Below are positions 1 through 6,393 of a stretch of DNA of 9,549 bases, in pieces. The translations under genes and the position numbers were made by a program. Each line of letters opens with the position of its first letter. Position 1 is the first letter of the stretch. The notes below the pieces were generated by a model. It ran no database searches. It was not told where the DNA came from and saw nothing but the letters and a program-made list of their open reading frames with translations. The DNA is from an uncultured Collinsella sp. (lineage in GTDB: Bacteria > Actinomycetota > Coriobacteriia > Coriobacteriales > Coriobacteriaceae): contig UROO01000074.1 of assembly GCA_900549555.1 (NCBI GenBank), positions 1-9,549 on the forward strand, written 5' to 3'.

Positions 1-46
1 AGATAGGAGTCCGTCTCGTGGGCTCGGAGATGTGTATAAGAGACAG
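1..46 (+). other. Residual Illumina/Nextera adapter (not genomic)
   Basis: Bases 13-46 match the Nextera read-2 transposase adapter, ending in the Tn5 mosaic end AGATGTGTATAAGAGACAG (28-46). Bases 1-4 (agat) are the end of the P7 primer and bases 5-12 (AGGAGTCC) sit exactly where the 8-base i7 index belongs; I recall this as index N705. The block is the exact reverse complement of 9502-9547. Reading frames that enter it begin with the artefact peptides MYKRQ or MCIRDR. True genomic sequence starts at 47. Confidence 0.98.
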
Positions 47-559
47 GTCATCATCCTGCCCAATAACGGCAACATCCGCATGGCTGCCGAGGCTGCTGCT
101 TCTGCCTGCACCGACAAGAAGGTCGCCGTCGTTCCCACCAAGACCGTCCCGCAGGCGTTCTCCGCGCTGTTCGCGGTCCTGCCCGATTCCGAGCTCGAGG
201 ACGCCATCGCCGCCATGGTCGACGCCATCAGCGAGGTCCGCGATGGCGAGGTCACCCGTGCCGTGCGCGATTCCAGCGCCTCTGATGGCTCTCCGATTCA
301 CTCCGGTGATGTCATGGGCATCATTGCCGGTTCCATCGACGTGGTCGGCTCCGACGTGAAGCAGGTCACGCTCGACTGCATCAACCGCATGCAGGAGGAA
401 GAGGAGGGCGACGCGCTGACGATTCTGGCCGGCGAGGAGCTGTCCGATGAGGCCTTCCAGGAGATCGTCGACGCCATCGAGGACGCTCAGCCCGACTTGG
501 AGATCGATGCCCATCGTGGCGAGCAGCCGCTCTATCCTGTGATCTTCTCGATCGAGTAG
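47..559 (+). CDS. fakA: Fatty-acid kinase FakA (DAK2/YloV family), C-terminal part, 5' truncated
   Basis: FakA is the ATP-dependent kinase that phosphorylates fatty acids held by FakB-type binding proteins, giving acyl-phosphate for phospholipid synthesis in the cytosol. Only the last 170 residues are present. The N-terminal DhaL-like kinase domain, with the ATP site, lies beyond the contig start. Family hallmarks in the fragment are LPNN (residues 4-7), VPTKTVPQ (29-36), AVRD (72-75) and the closing GEQPLYP block (158-164) near the natural C-terminus, with stop TAG at 557-559. The frame runs back into adapter, where a GTG at 32 gives a false start. It sits 10 bp upstream of recG, the same order as yloV-recG in Bacillus. 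The family call is firm. The exact role depends on the missing domain, so a DAK2-domain protein of other substrate range remains possible. Confidence 0.9.
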   Translation, partial: VIILPNNGNIRMAAEAAASACTDKKVAVVPTKTVPQAFSALFAVLPDSELEDAIAAMVDAISEVRDGEVTRAVRDSSASDGSPIHSGDVMGIIAGSIDVVGSDVKQVTLDCINRMQEEEEGDALTILAGEELSDEAFQEIVDAIEDAQPDLEIDAHRGEQPLYPVIFSIE

Positions 560-569
560 GCATCTGCCC

Positions 570-2747
570 ATGTCCGAGCTGTGCTCCGTGCCGCGCGTCT
601 CGGAGCGCTTTGCCCAGAGCAATGCGCTCGACGAGGATATCGCGCGACTCAAATATGTTTCGGGTAAACGTGAGGAGGCCCTTCGCCGTCTGGGAATTCG
701 GACGGTGGGGGACCTCCTTCTCCATATTCCTCATCGATATCTCGACTTTACGCGCTCCTGGTCCATTGAGATGGCTCCCATCGGTACCGTGTGCACGATC
801 GTCGCCACGGTCGACCGTATCGTCCAAAAGCAGCCTCGTCCGCGTATGCAGGTGACTGAGGTCTCGCTGGTGGACGAGACGGGCGTGCTGCAAGTCGCCT
901 ATTTCCGTCAGCCCTGGATTGCCCAGCAGTTTAAGCAGGGCGACCGCCTGGCCGTGATGGGTAAGGTCGAGTTTGCCTACGGTTTTAAGCAGATGGCCTC
1001 GCCGCATTTCGAAAAGCTCGAGGGCGGGCGTGCCGCGGGCACTATCCTGCCGGTCCATTATGTGAGCGATGGCGTGAGCCAGGCGTGGATGCGCCGCATC
1101 GTTAGCGGCGCGCTCGAGGTCGTCGGCAATCCCTTCGATCCGATTCCCGCACGTTTGCGCGTCAAGCGCCGCCTGATGAGCAATGCCCGTGCGCTGCGCT
1201 CAATCCATTTTCCATCGAGCATGGCCGAGCGCGATATCGCGCGTGAACGGCTTGCCTATGAGGAGTGCCTCTACCTGCAGCTGGCGCTGCGCCTGCGCAA
1301 CGACGGCGGCCTGGTCGAAGTCGCTCCCTACGCCCATGCCGCGGGCGAGCACCTGGCAGCGCTCAAGGAAGCCCTGCCGTTTTCGCTGAGTGACGAGCAG
1401 GAGGCCGCATTCCAAGACATCCTGCACGACATGTGCGATGGCGGGCGCGTGATGAACCGCCTGCTGCTGGGCGACGTCGGTACCGGCAAGACGGCCGTCG
1501 CCGCCTGCGCGCTGGCTGTCTCGGCCGATTCGGGTACTCAGTCCTGCGTTATGGCGCCTACGGGCGTGCTGGCACGCCAATATGCCGATAAGACCGGCCC
1601 CTTGCTCTCCCAGGCTGGCATATCCTGGGCGCTCCTGACGGGTGCCACGCCGGCGGCTGAGCGCGGGCTGATCCATACCCAGCTGGAATCGGGCGAGCTC
1701 GACGTCCTCTTTGGTACCCATGCGGTCCTCTCGGACAACGTGACGTTTAAGCATCTTTCGCTTGTCGTCATCGACGAGCAGCACCGCTTTGGTGTGGGCC
1801 AGCGCAATGCCCTGCGTGCCAAGGGCCCGGGTGCCGACCTGCTCGTTATGACGGCCACGCCGATCCCGCGCACGTTGGCGCTCTCGGTCTACGGCGACCT
1901 GGACACGAGCATCATCCGCCATCGGCCTGTTCCGGGGGCGGGCGTTACGACGCGCGTGCTTACCGAGTCGAGCCGCGACCTTGCCTACGGCGCAATTCGC
2001 GAGGCTCACGAAAAGGGCCAGCAGGCTTACGTGATCTGCCCGCTTGTGGAGCCGAGTGACTCGACCGATGAACTTGAGGATGTCCCCGGTATCGCCCGTG
2101 ACGACGAGGGCCGCGTGACCGTCCCCGTGCCGCTGCACGATACGGCAACCGAGCTCGACCGCCTGCGCCTGGCGTTGCCGGGACTTACCATCGAGCGCCT
2201 TCACGGCCGCATGCAGGCGGGGGAGAAGGACCGCGTGATCGATGCCTTCAAGCGTGGCGAGATCGATGTGCTCGTCTCGACCACGGTGGTCGAGGTGGGC
2301 GTTGACGTGCCCAACGCCACCGTCATGGTCATCGAGAACGGTGAGCGCTTTGGCTTGGCGGCCCTGCACCAGCTGCGCGGTCGCGTGGGCCGCGGCAGCG
2401 TGTCGGGCACCTGCCTGGTCATGACGCACTCCAAGGGCAATGGCGGCGCCTCGGCGGCACAAGAGCGTCTCCAGTCGCTCGAAAAGACCTCGGACGGCTT
2501 TACGCTCGCCCAGATGGACCTGCGCCTGCGCCACGAGGGCGAAATCCTGGGCTACCGTCAGCACGGCGGCGTGACCTTGCGCTTTGTGGACCTGGACGCC
2601 GACGAGGATCTTATCGAATGGGCCCATTTGGACGCGGTCGAGCTCTTGCGGTATGCTTGCAACCTTGACTCCGTGGCGACGCGCCCCTTGCGCGATGCGG
2701 TCGCCACGCGTTATCGACATATCTTTAAGGAGGTCAGCGGAGGATGA
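570..2747 (+). CDS. recG: ATP-dependent DNA helicase RecG
   Basis: RecG is a monomeric superfamily 2 helicase that remodels stalled replication forks and branch-migrates Holliday junctions. The 725-residue protein is full length for the family. In order it has an N-terminal wedge/OB-fold region (about 30-250), Walker A GDVGTGKT (301-308), the DEQH Walker B box (402-405), MTATPIPRT (motif III, 427-435), motif VI QLRGRVGRG (601-609), and a TRG-like segment (650-666, ending GYRQHG) that couples ATP hydrolysis to DNA translocation. The ATG at 570 follows fakA by 10 bp with only a weak purine-rich site (gagtagg). The stop shares ATGA with the rsmD start, so the two are probably translationally coupled. 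A stretch around 495-530, before LHGRM, looks longer than in E. coli RecG and is probably a surface insertion. A large antisense open frame across this gene is a codon-bias shadow. Confidence 0.98.
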   Translation: MSELCSVPRVSERFAQSNALDEDIARLKYVSGKREEALRRLGIRTVGDLLLHIPHRYLDFTRSWSIEMAPIGTVCTIVATVDRIVQKQPRPRMQVTEVSLVDETGVLQVAYFRQPWIAQQFKQGDRLAVMGKVEFAYGFKQMASPHFEKLEGGRAAGTILPVHYVSDGVSQAWMRRIVSGALEVVGNPFDPIPARLRVKRRLMSNARALRSIHFPSSMAERDIARERLAYEECLYLQLALRLRNDGGLVEVAPYAHAAGEHLAALKEALPFSLSDEQEAAFQDILHDMCDGGRVMNRLLLGDVGTGKTAVAACALAVSADSGTQSCVMAPTGVLARQYADKTGPLLSQAGISWALLTGATPAAERGLIHTQLESGELDVLFGTHAVLSDNVTFKHLSLVVIDEQHRFGVGQRNALRAKGPGADLLVMTATPIPRTLALSVYGDLDTSIIRHRPVPGAGVTTRVLTESSRDLAYGAIREAHEKGQQAYVICPLVEPSDSTDELEDVPGIARDDEGRVTVPVPLHDTATELDRLRLALPGLTIERLHGRMQAGEKDRVIDAFKRGEIDVLVSTTVVEVGVDVPNATVMVIENGERFGLAALHQLRGRVGRGSVSGTCLVMTHSKGNGGASAAQERLQSLEKTSDGFTLAQMDLRLRHEGEILGYRQHGGVTLRFVDLDADEDLIEWAHLDAVELLRYACNLDSVATRPLRDAVATRYRHIFKEVSGG

Positions 2748-3388
2748 GAATCATCGGCGGTGAATGGCGCGGCCGCAAGATCGAAGAGCCGCGTGGGCGC
2801 GATGTCACCCGTCCCACGACCGATCGCGTGCGCGAGGCATGTGCATCCATGGTCATGTCGGCGTTCCACTTCGATTTGGACGAGGTCCGCGTACTGGACG
2901 CCTTTGGAGGCTCCGGCGCCCTGGGAATCGAGATGCTCTCGCGTGGCGCCCGTTCGCTCACCACGTTCGAGATCGATCGCAATGCCGCCCGTCTGATCAC
3001 CAAGAATATCGAGTCGCTGTGCCGCGACCGCTCGCGTTGGCGTGTCGTTACCGGCGATGTGCTGGCGAGCGCCTCGCGCGGCCGTGTGCCGGGTGGTCCT
3101 TTTGACTTGGTCCTGCTCGACCCGCCCTATGCCTTTGGCGCCAAGCCGGTCGAGGAGCTGCTGCAAAATCTTTCCCAGCAGGGACTGCTGGCGCCCGGGG
3201 CCTTTGCCCTTTTTGAGCATGCCGCAGCCGATGCAGGTGCTCATCCGGCTTGTTTTAAGACCGTGCGAGAGAAGCGCTACGGCATTACCTCGGTTGACTT
3301 GCTGCGCTGGGTGGCCGAGGACGAGAACGACCATGCTGACGAGAACGAAAATGACGAGGATGTGCCTTCGGAGGACACCCATGAATGA
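2744..3388 (+). CDS. rsmD: 16S rRNA (guanine(966)-N2)-methyltransferase RsmD
   Basis: RsmD methylates N2 of G966 (E. coli numbering) in 16S rRNA during small-subunit assembly, using S-adenosylmethionine. The 214-residue protein starts MRIIGGEWRGRKI, the usual family opening. It carries the SAM-binding motif DAFGGSGALGIE (52-63, normally DLFAGSGALGLE), the acidic FEID of motif II (75-78), and the catalytic DPPY motif (126-129) that accommodates the target guanine amine. The normal fold ends near KRYGITSVDLLRW (177-189). Residues 191-214 are an extra acidic tail with 13 Asp/Glu in 24 residues. The start overlaps the recG stop by 4 bp, behind an AGCGGAGG site. The end overlaps the coaD start by 8 bp, and the tail codons contain the coaD ribosome binding site. 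The rsmD-coaD pair is a widely conserved order. Confidence 0.95.
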   Translation: MRIIGGEWRGRKIEEPRGRDVTRPTTDRVREACASMVMSAFHFDLDEVRVLDAFGGSGALGIEMLSRGARSLTTFEIDRNAARLITKNIESLCRDRSRWRVVTGDVLASASRGRVPGGPFDLVLLDPPYAFGAKPVEELLQNLSQQGLLAPGAFALFEHAAADAGAHPACFKTVREKRYGITSVDLLRWVAEDENDHADENENDEDVPSEDTHE

Positions 3389-3878
3389 CACCATCAACCG
3401 CGTAATCGTCCCGGGCACCTTCGATCCCATCACCTTTGGCCACATTGACGTGATTCGCCGAGCCCGCCGCATCTTTCCCAGCGTGATTGTCGCCGTGGCC
3501 GAATCACAGGGTAAAAACGGCGTGGGCACCACCTTTATGCTCGACGAGCGCGTGGCGCTGGCCCGCGAGGCCCTCGGCGATTTGGACGGCATCGAGGTAC
3601 TGCCTTTCACCGGTCTGCTGGTCGACTTTGCACGTGAACAGGGGGCAGGTGCCGTCGTTAAGGGCCTGCGTGCCATGACCGACTTTGAGTACGAGTTGCA
3701 GCAGGCCGACCTCAACTATCGCCTGGATAGCGAGCTGGAGTCCATCTTTGTCATGAGTGCTCCGCAGTACGGCTATATCTCGAGTTCGGTGGTGCGCCAG
3801 ATCGCGTCGCTTGGCAGCGACGTGTCGACGTTTGTGCCGCCCAACGTGGTCGAAGCGCTCAAACATCGCTTTTCGTGA
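3381..3878 (+). CDS. coaD: Phosphopantetheine adenylyltransferase CoaD
   Basis: CoaD catalyses the penultimate step of coenzyme A synthesis: 4'-phosphopantetheine + ATP gives dephospho-CoA + pyrophosphate. At 165 residues it matches the family length. It shows the nucleotidyltransferase signature PGTFDPITFGH (11-21) with the TxGH box (18-21), the substrate loop KGLRAMTDFEYE (94-105) and the ISSS motif (133-136) near the C-terminus. I chose the ATG at 3381 over a long upstream extension because family members begin just before the (V/I)xPGTFDP strand and because GGAGG (3370-3374) lies 6 bp before it, inside rsmD. The product ultimately supplies the phosphopantetheine arm attached to the acyl carrier protein encoded downstream. 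It is probably the last gene of the first transcription unit. Confidence 0.97.
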   Translation: MNDTINRVIVPGTFDPITFGHIDVIRRARRIFPSVIVAVAESQGKNGVGTTFMLDERVALAREALGDLDGIEVLPFTGLLVDFAREQGAGAVVKGLRAMTDFEYELQQADLNYRLDSELESIFVMSAPQYGYISSSVVRQIASLGSDVSTFVPPNVVEALKHRFS

Positions 3879-3888
3879 CGTTTTTTAT
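3843..3888 (+). terminator. Possible intrinsic terminator at the end of coaD
   Basis: AACGT (3843-3847) pairs with ACGTT (3878-3882) and AAGCG (3853-3857) with CGCTT (3867-3871), with an imperfect middle containing bulges. A run of six T follows at 3881-3886, partly inside the outer arm. The hairpin lies mostly within the last coaD codons and spans its stop. It would separate the fakA-recG-rsmD-coaD block from the next promoter. The bulged stem makes it a moderate call. Confidence 0.4.
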
Positions 3889-3902
3889 TGCCTGGTGGCA
3901 TG

Positions 3903-3911
3903 TGGTAAACT
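3903..3911 (+). promoter_or_regulatory. Candidate extended -10 promoter for the SepIVA-like gene
   Basis: TGGTAAACT fits an extended -10 (TGn followed by TAnnnT, hexamer 3906-3911), 35 bp before the ATG at 3947 and just after the possible coaD terminator. No good -35 sits at 17-bp spacing; a TTGCCT at 3888 is only 12 bp upstream. A similar TGTGGTAnnnT string precedes rpmF. Confidence 0.45.
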
Positions 3912-3934
3912 AACACGATGATATGTTACCTATG

Positions 3935-3941
3935 AAAGGAG
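3935..3941 (+). promoter_or_regulatory. Ribosome binding site deciding the start at 3947
   Basis: AAAGGAG with a 5-bp spacer to ATG 3947. It excludes the in-frame upstream ATGs at 3923 and 3932 as likely starts. Confidence 0.75.
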
Positions 3942-3946
3942 ACCGG

Positions 3947-4444
3947 ATGCCGGGCGAGAATTTTCCTGGCGACAGGATCGTGAGTCTTGTCGACGAGCTC
4001 GAGGGGCTCATCGAAGAGGCTAAGACGCCGTTCGGCAAGAACGCCCAGATGAAGGTTATCGACGCCGACGTCTTCTTTAACATCCTCGATGAGATCCGCA
4101 TGAGCTATCCCGAGGAGTGGCAGAAGTCCCGCCGTATCCTCAAAGAGCGCGAGGAGCTTATGGCCTCCGCCGCCGCTCAGGCCGATTCCATCATTGCCGA
4201 TGCTCAGCAGCAGGCGCTCACCATTGCCGGTGAGCAGGAGATCGTCCGCTTAGCCCAGCAGCAGGCCGACGACATCCGCGACCGTGCCCAGCAGTACGAG
4301 CGCGAGACGCGTTATGCCGCCGAGGATTACGCCGAGCAGGTCTTTACGCACCTCGAGGAGAACCTTAAGAGCCTGACCGGCACCGTCACCCGTTGCCGTC
4401 AGCAGCTCAATGAGGGTGCCGCCCAGCAGAATGGTCAATGGTAA
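3947..4444 (+). CDS. DivIVA/SepIVA-like coiled-coil protein (hypothetical)
   Basis: A 165-residue soluble protein with no signal peptide or membrane segment. Residues 10-55 (DRIVSLVDELEGLIEEAK, then DADVFFNILDEIR) form a compact N-terminal helical unit. From about 58 to 150 it is a charged, Ala/Gln-rich helix with repeats such as AAAQADSIIADAQQQA, typical of a long coiled coil. From memory, the head (LDELx-IVEEA-x-V..LIDDI), the ADSI-type repeats and the tail (LEENLKSL...RCRQQL) resemble mycobacterial SepIVA (Rv2927c), a DivIVA-domain septal/polar factor that also sits next to a DUF177 gene, here in a shorter version. ATG 3947 is chosen because AAAGGAG (3935-3941) lies 5 bp before it. ATGs at 3923 and 3932 would place that site inside the gene. 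The stop overlaps the next gene by 7 bp. Automated pipelines may call such proteins ATPase subunit-like because of the coiled coil. A role in division or envelope is inferred. Confidence 0.75.
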   Translation: MPGENFPGDRIVSLVDELEGLIEEAKTPFGKNAQMKVIDADVFFNILDEIRMSYPEEWQKSRRILKEREELMASAAAQADSIIADAQQQALTIAGEQEIVRLAQQQADDIRDRAQQYERETRYAAEDYAEQVFTHLEENLKSLTGTVTRCRQQLNEGAAQQNGQW

Positions 4445-4998
4445 TGGCTGAGTTCCCGAGCGTGATCGTCGATCTTTCCGAGCAGCTCGAGTTTCCCGGA
4501 GACTCATATCCGCTGACCGGCAAGGTCGATGTCGCCACCTACACGGTGGGCGAGAAGGAGTACCAGCTGCAGGACGGCATTTCCTACGACGTGGTCTTTA
4601 CCAACGCCGGTACCGGTGTTCTGCTTTCGGGCATGGTCCGCGCTCACGCCACCGGCGAGTGTGATCGCTGCCTGGAGCCCGCCTCGTTTGATATCGCGGG
4701 CGAGATCGAGGAGTTCTACCTCTTTGATGAGCCCGAGGACCCCGAGGCCTATGAAGACGGCTACGAGTTGCTGGGCGAGGATCGCATCGTCGATCTGGGT
4801 GAGCCCATCAACGACGCGGTCGTCATGGACACGCCGTTCGTCGTTCTGTGCAAGCCCGATTGCCGCGGCCTTTGCCCCACCTGCGGCATCAATCTCAACG
4901 TCGAGCAATGCGATTGCGCCGCCAAGGCGGAGGCCGAATGGGCCGCTGCCACGGAAAATCCATTTGCAGCATTAAAGAATCTCAAGCTTGACGAGTAA
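4438..4998 (+). CDS. yceD: DUF177 / YceD family protein, putative large-subunit rRNA accumulation factor
   Basis: The DUF177 family is almost always encoded next to rpmF, as here. E. coli YceD has been linked to 23S rRNA accumulation, but its mechanism is not settled. The 186-residue protein shows the family's CDRCLEP motif (75-81) and a C-terminal cysteine-rich block LCKPDCRGLCPTCGINLN (137-154) followed by QCDC (157-160), which look like metal-binding knuckles. The middle (90-115) is very acidic. ATG 4438 overlaps the previous stop by 7 bp. ATG 4444, two codons later in a TAATG arrangement, is an equally plausible start, and neither has a clear Shine-Dalgarno site, which suggests coupling to the upstream gene. 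The next gene, rpmF, starts 64 bp downstream with its own likely promoter. Confidence 0.92.
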   Translation: MVMAEFPSVIVDLSEQLEFPGDSYPLTGKVDVATYTVGEKEYQLQDGISYDVVFTNAGTGVLLSGMVRAHATGECDRCLEPASFDIAGEIEEFYLFDEPEDPEAYEDGYELLGEDRIVDLGEPINDAVVMDTPFVVLCKPDCRGLCPTCGINLNVEQCDCAAKAEAEWAAATENPFAALKNLKLDE

Positions 4999-5003
4999 AA
5001 CTG

Positions 5004-5012
5004 TGGTAGTAT
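5004..5012 (+). promoter_or_regulatory. Candidate extended -10 promoter for rpmF
   Basis: TGGTAGTAT (hexamer TAGTAT at 5007-5012 with TGG before it) lies in the yceD-rpmF gap, 50 bp ahead of the rpmF ATG. TTGACG at 4988-4993, overlapping the yceD stop region, is 13 bp upstream, closer than the usual 17. GTAG/CTAC (5006-5009, 5015-5018) forms a tiny inverted repeat over the box. A ribosomal-protein gene with its own promoter inside a cluster is plausible. Confidence 0.45.
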
Positions 5013-5062
5013 CGCTACTTGCGCGTAATCGCCACACTGGATAGTTCATAAGGAAGGTCACT

Positions 5063-5242
5063 ATGCCCGTACCTAAACAAAAGCAGGGTCGTATCCGCAC
5101 CCATACCCGTCGTTCCGCCAACATGAAGATCTCGGCTGCGGCTCAGTCCACGTGCCCCCGTTGCGGCGCTGTTAAGCTCCCGCACCACGTGTGCCCCAGC
5201 TGCGGTTTCTACAAGGACCGCGAGGTTATCGTTACCGAGTAA
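5063..5242 (+). CDS. rpmF: 50S ribosomal protein L32 (zinc-binding type)
   Basis: A 59-residue basic protein starting MPVPKQKQGRIRTHTRRS, the typical L32 opening (MAVPKxKxSxxRxxxRR). Two cysteine pairs, CPRCG (31-35) and CPSCG (44-48), form the zinc ribbon of the Zn-containing L32 form rather than the cysteine-free paralogue used under zinc starvation. L32 is a late-assembling protein of the large subunit near the peptidyl transferase region. AAGGAAGG (5050-5057) lies 5 bp before the ATG. The gene follows DUF177 and precedes plsX, the classic yceD-rpmF-plsX order also known in E. coli. A terminator lies 40 bp downstream. Confidence 0.97.
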   Translation: MPVPKQKQGRIRTHTRRSANMKISAAAQSTCPRCGAVKLPHHVCPSCGFYKDREVIVTE

Positions 5243-5282
5243 CTGTATACTCTGGATGCGATGCCGTTCCAACTGGAACCAC

Positions 5283-5312
5283 AATGGCCGGCTCAATGAG
5301 TCGGCCATTTTT
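5283..5312 (+). terminator. Intrinsic terminator between rpmF and plsX
   Basis: AATGGCCG (5283-5290) pairs perfectly with CGGCCATT (5302-5309). The stem continues through a G-T wobble (5291/5301) and CTC/GAG (5292-5294, 5298-5300), giving about 12 pairs with a 3-base AAT loop. Five T follow at 5308-5312. A smaller hairpin GTTCC-AACT-GGAAC (5266-5279) lies just before it. It should stop or attenuate rpmF transcripts before plsX, whose ribosome binding site begins 5 bp later. Confidence 0.85.
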
Positions 5313-5330
5313 GTATAAGGAGCATATGAA

Positions 5331-6350
5331 ATGAGTAACGTTCGCGTTTGTGTAGACGTTGTGGGCGGAGACGAGAAGCCCCAGGTTGTTCTCGATGGTA
5401 TCGAGGCTGCGCTTGCGGCAGATCCCGAGATCGAGGTCTTGGCCGTCGGTCCCGCCGAAATCGTCAACCCCTTTGCCGCAGCGCATGCTCGCGTGGAGGC
5501 TCTGGAGGCCCCCGACGTCATCAGCATGGAGGACGATCCCATCCGCGCCGTGATGACCAAGCGCAAGTCCTCGATCGTGCTTGCATGCCGTGCCATTAAG
5601 AAGGGCAATGCGGACGCGTTTTTCTCGGCCGGCTCGACCGGTGCCATGACCGCTGCCGCCACGGCCTACGTCACGCCGTTTAGGTATTTGGCGGAGGGCA
5701 AGAAGCAGCCGGTCCGTCCGTGCCTAACCAACGCGTTGCCCAATCGCGCCGGTGGCCTGACGGTACTGTGCGATATGGGCGCCAATCCCGATGTCACGGT
5801 GGACGACATGGTGCGCTTCGCCCAGATGGGCGCTGCCTATGCTCGCGTTGTTTTGGGCATTGAGCATCCTCGCGTGGGCCTGCTTGCCAACGGCACCGAG
5901 GACGAGAAGGGCTCCAACTTTACCAAGTCGTGCTTCCCTGCCATGAAGGCCGCGGTTCCCGGCTTTGTGGGCAACTGCGAGGGCACCGATCTTACGTCGG
6001 GCAATTTTGACGTCGTGGTCGCCGACGGCATGTCGGGCAACATTGCGCTCAAGGCCACCGAGGGCGCTGCCAAGTTTTTGCTTCAGGAGCTTAAGGGTGC
6101 CTTTATGTCTTCGCTCGGCACCAAGATTGCCGCGCTGCTCATCAAAAAGCAGATGCGCGAGATTAAAGCCAAGCTTTCGGGCGACGCCAAGGGCGGCGCG
6201 ATCCTGCTGGGCCTGCGCGGCGTCGTATTGATCGGCCACGGTGCCACGTCGGTCGAGGCCGTCAAGAACGGTACGCTTGCCGCGGCCCAGGCCGTACGTG
6301 CCGGGCTTGTCCAGGACGTTGCCAATTCCATGGACGGTATCGTTTTATAA
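5331..6350 (+). CDS. plsX: Phosphate acyltransferase PlsX
   Basis: PlsX converts acyl-ACP plus phosphate to acyl-phosphate, the donor used by PlsY to acylate glycerol-3-phosphate; it is a peripheral membrane enzyme that starts phospholipid synthesis. At 339 residues it is full length. Motifs: DVVGGD (9-14; usually DAMGGD), SAGSTGAM (99-106), CDMGAN (147-152), VGLLANGTEDEKG (182-194), FVGNCEG..L (212-221), VVADGMSGNIALK (229-241) and GGAILLGLRGVVLIGHG (288-304). ATG 5331 is preceded by AAGGAG (5317-5322) with an 8-bp spacer. An ATG at 5326 reads only two codons before TGA. It lies just after a strong terminator, so readthrough or an unseen promoter must supply transcription. It shares the acyl-phosphate node with fakA at the window's left end. 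No fabD or fabG separates it from acpP, unlike Bacillus. Confidence 0.97.
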   Translation: MSNVRVCVDVVGGDEKPQVVLDGIEAALAADPEIEVLAVGPAEIVNPFAAAHARVEALEAPDVISMEDDPIRAVMTKRKSSIVLACRAIKKGNADAFFSAGSTGAMTAAATAYVTPFRYLAEGKKQPVRPCLTNALPNRAGGLTVLCDMGANPDVTVDDMVRFAQMGAAYARVVLGIEHPRVGLLANGTEDEKGSNFTKSCFPAMKAAVPGFVGNCEGTDLTSGNFDVVVADGMSGNIALKATEGAAKFLLQELKGAFMSSLGTKIAALLIKKQMREIKAKLSGDAKGGAILLGLRGVVLIGHGATSVEAVKNGTLAAAQAVRAGLVQDVANSMDGIVL

Positions 6351-6382
6351 AGGCCCCGTTACGTGGCTCAAGCTGTTCCGTG

Positions 6383-6393
6383 TGGGGTAGAAT
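6383..6393 (+). promoter_or_regulatory. Candidate promoter -10 region upstream of acpP
   Basis: TAGAAT at 6388-6393, preceded by TGTGGGG, resembles an actinobacterial -10 box (TAnnnT) and lies 71 bp before the acpP ATG. No convincing -35 is seen; TGGCTC at 6364-6369 is weak. The last bases (AAT) are also the first bases of the inverted repeat at 6391-6422, so any transcript would start inside the repeat's left arm. Confidence 0.35.

Noticed and set aside
18..359. 113-residue plus-strand frame starting in the left adapter
   Set aside because: It begins with adapter-encoded MGSEMCIRDR and is out of frame with the clear fakA reading.
1200..2720. 506-residue open frame on the minus strand opposite recG
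   Set aside because: It is a GC-codon shadow: recG is unmistakable on the plus strand, while the minus translation is rich in His/Arg/Ala with no recognisable domain.
3042..3380. Long upstream extension of the coaD frame within rsmD
   Set aside because: It overlaps most of rsmD out of frame, and CoaD proteins begin right before the PGTFDP motif, where a good ribosome binding site precedes ATG 3381.
5326..5334. Two-codon open frame (ATG AAA TGA) overlapping the plsX start
   Set aside because: It sits only 3 bp after the ribosome binding site and is most simply a chance ATG; the plsX ATG at 5331 has better spacing.
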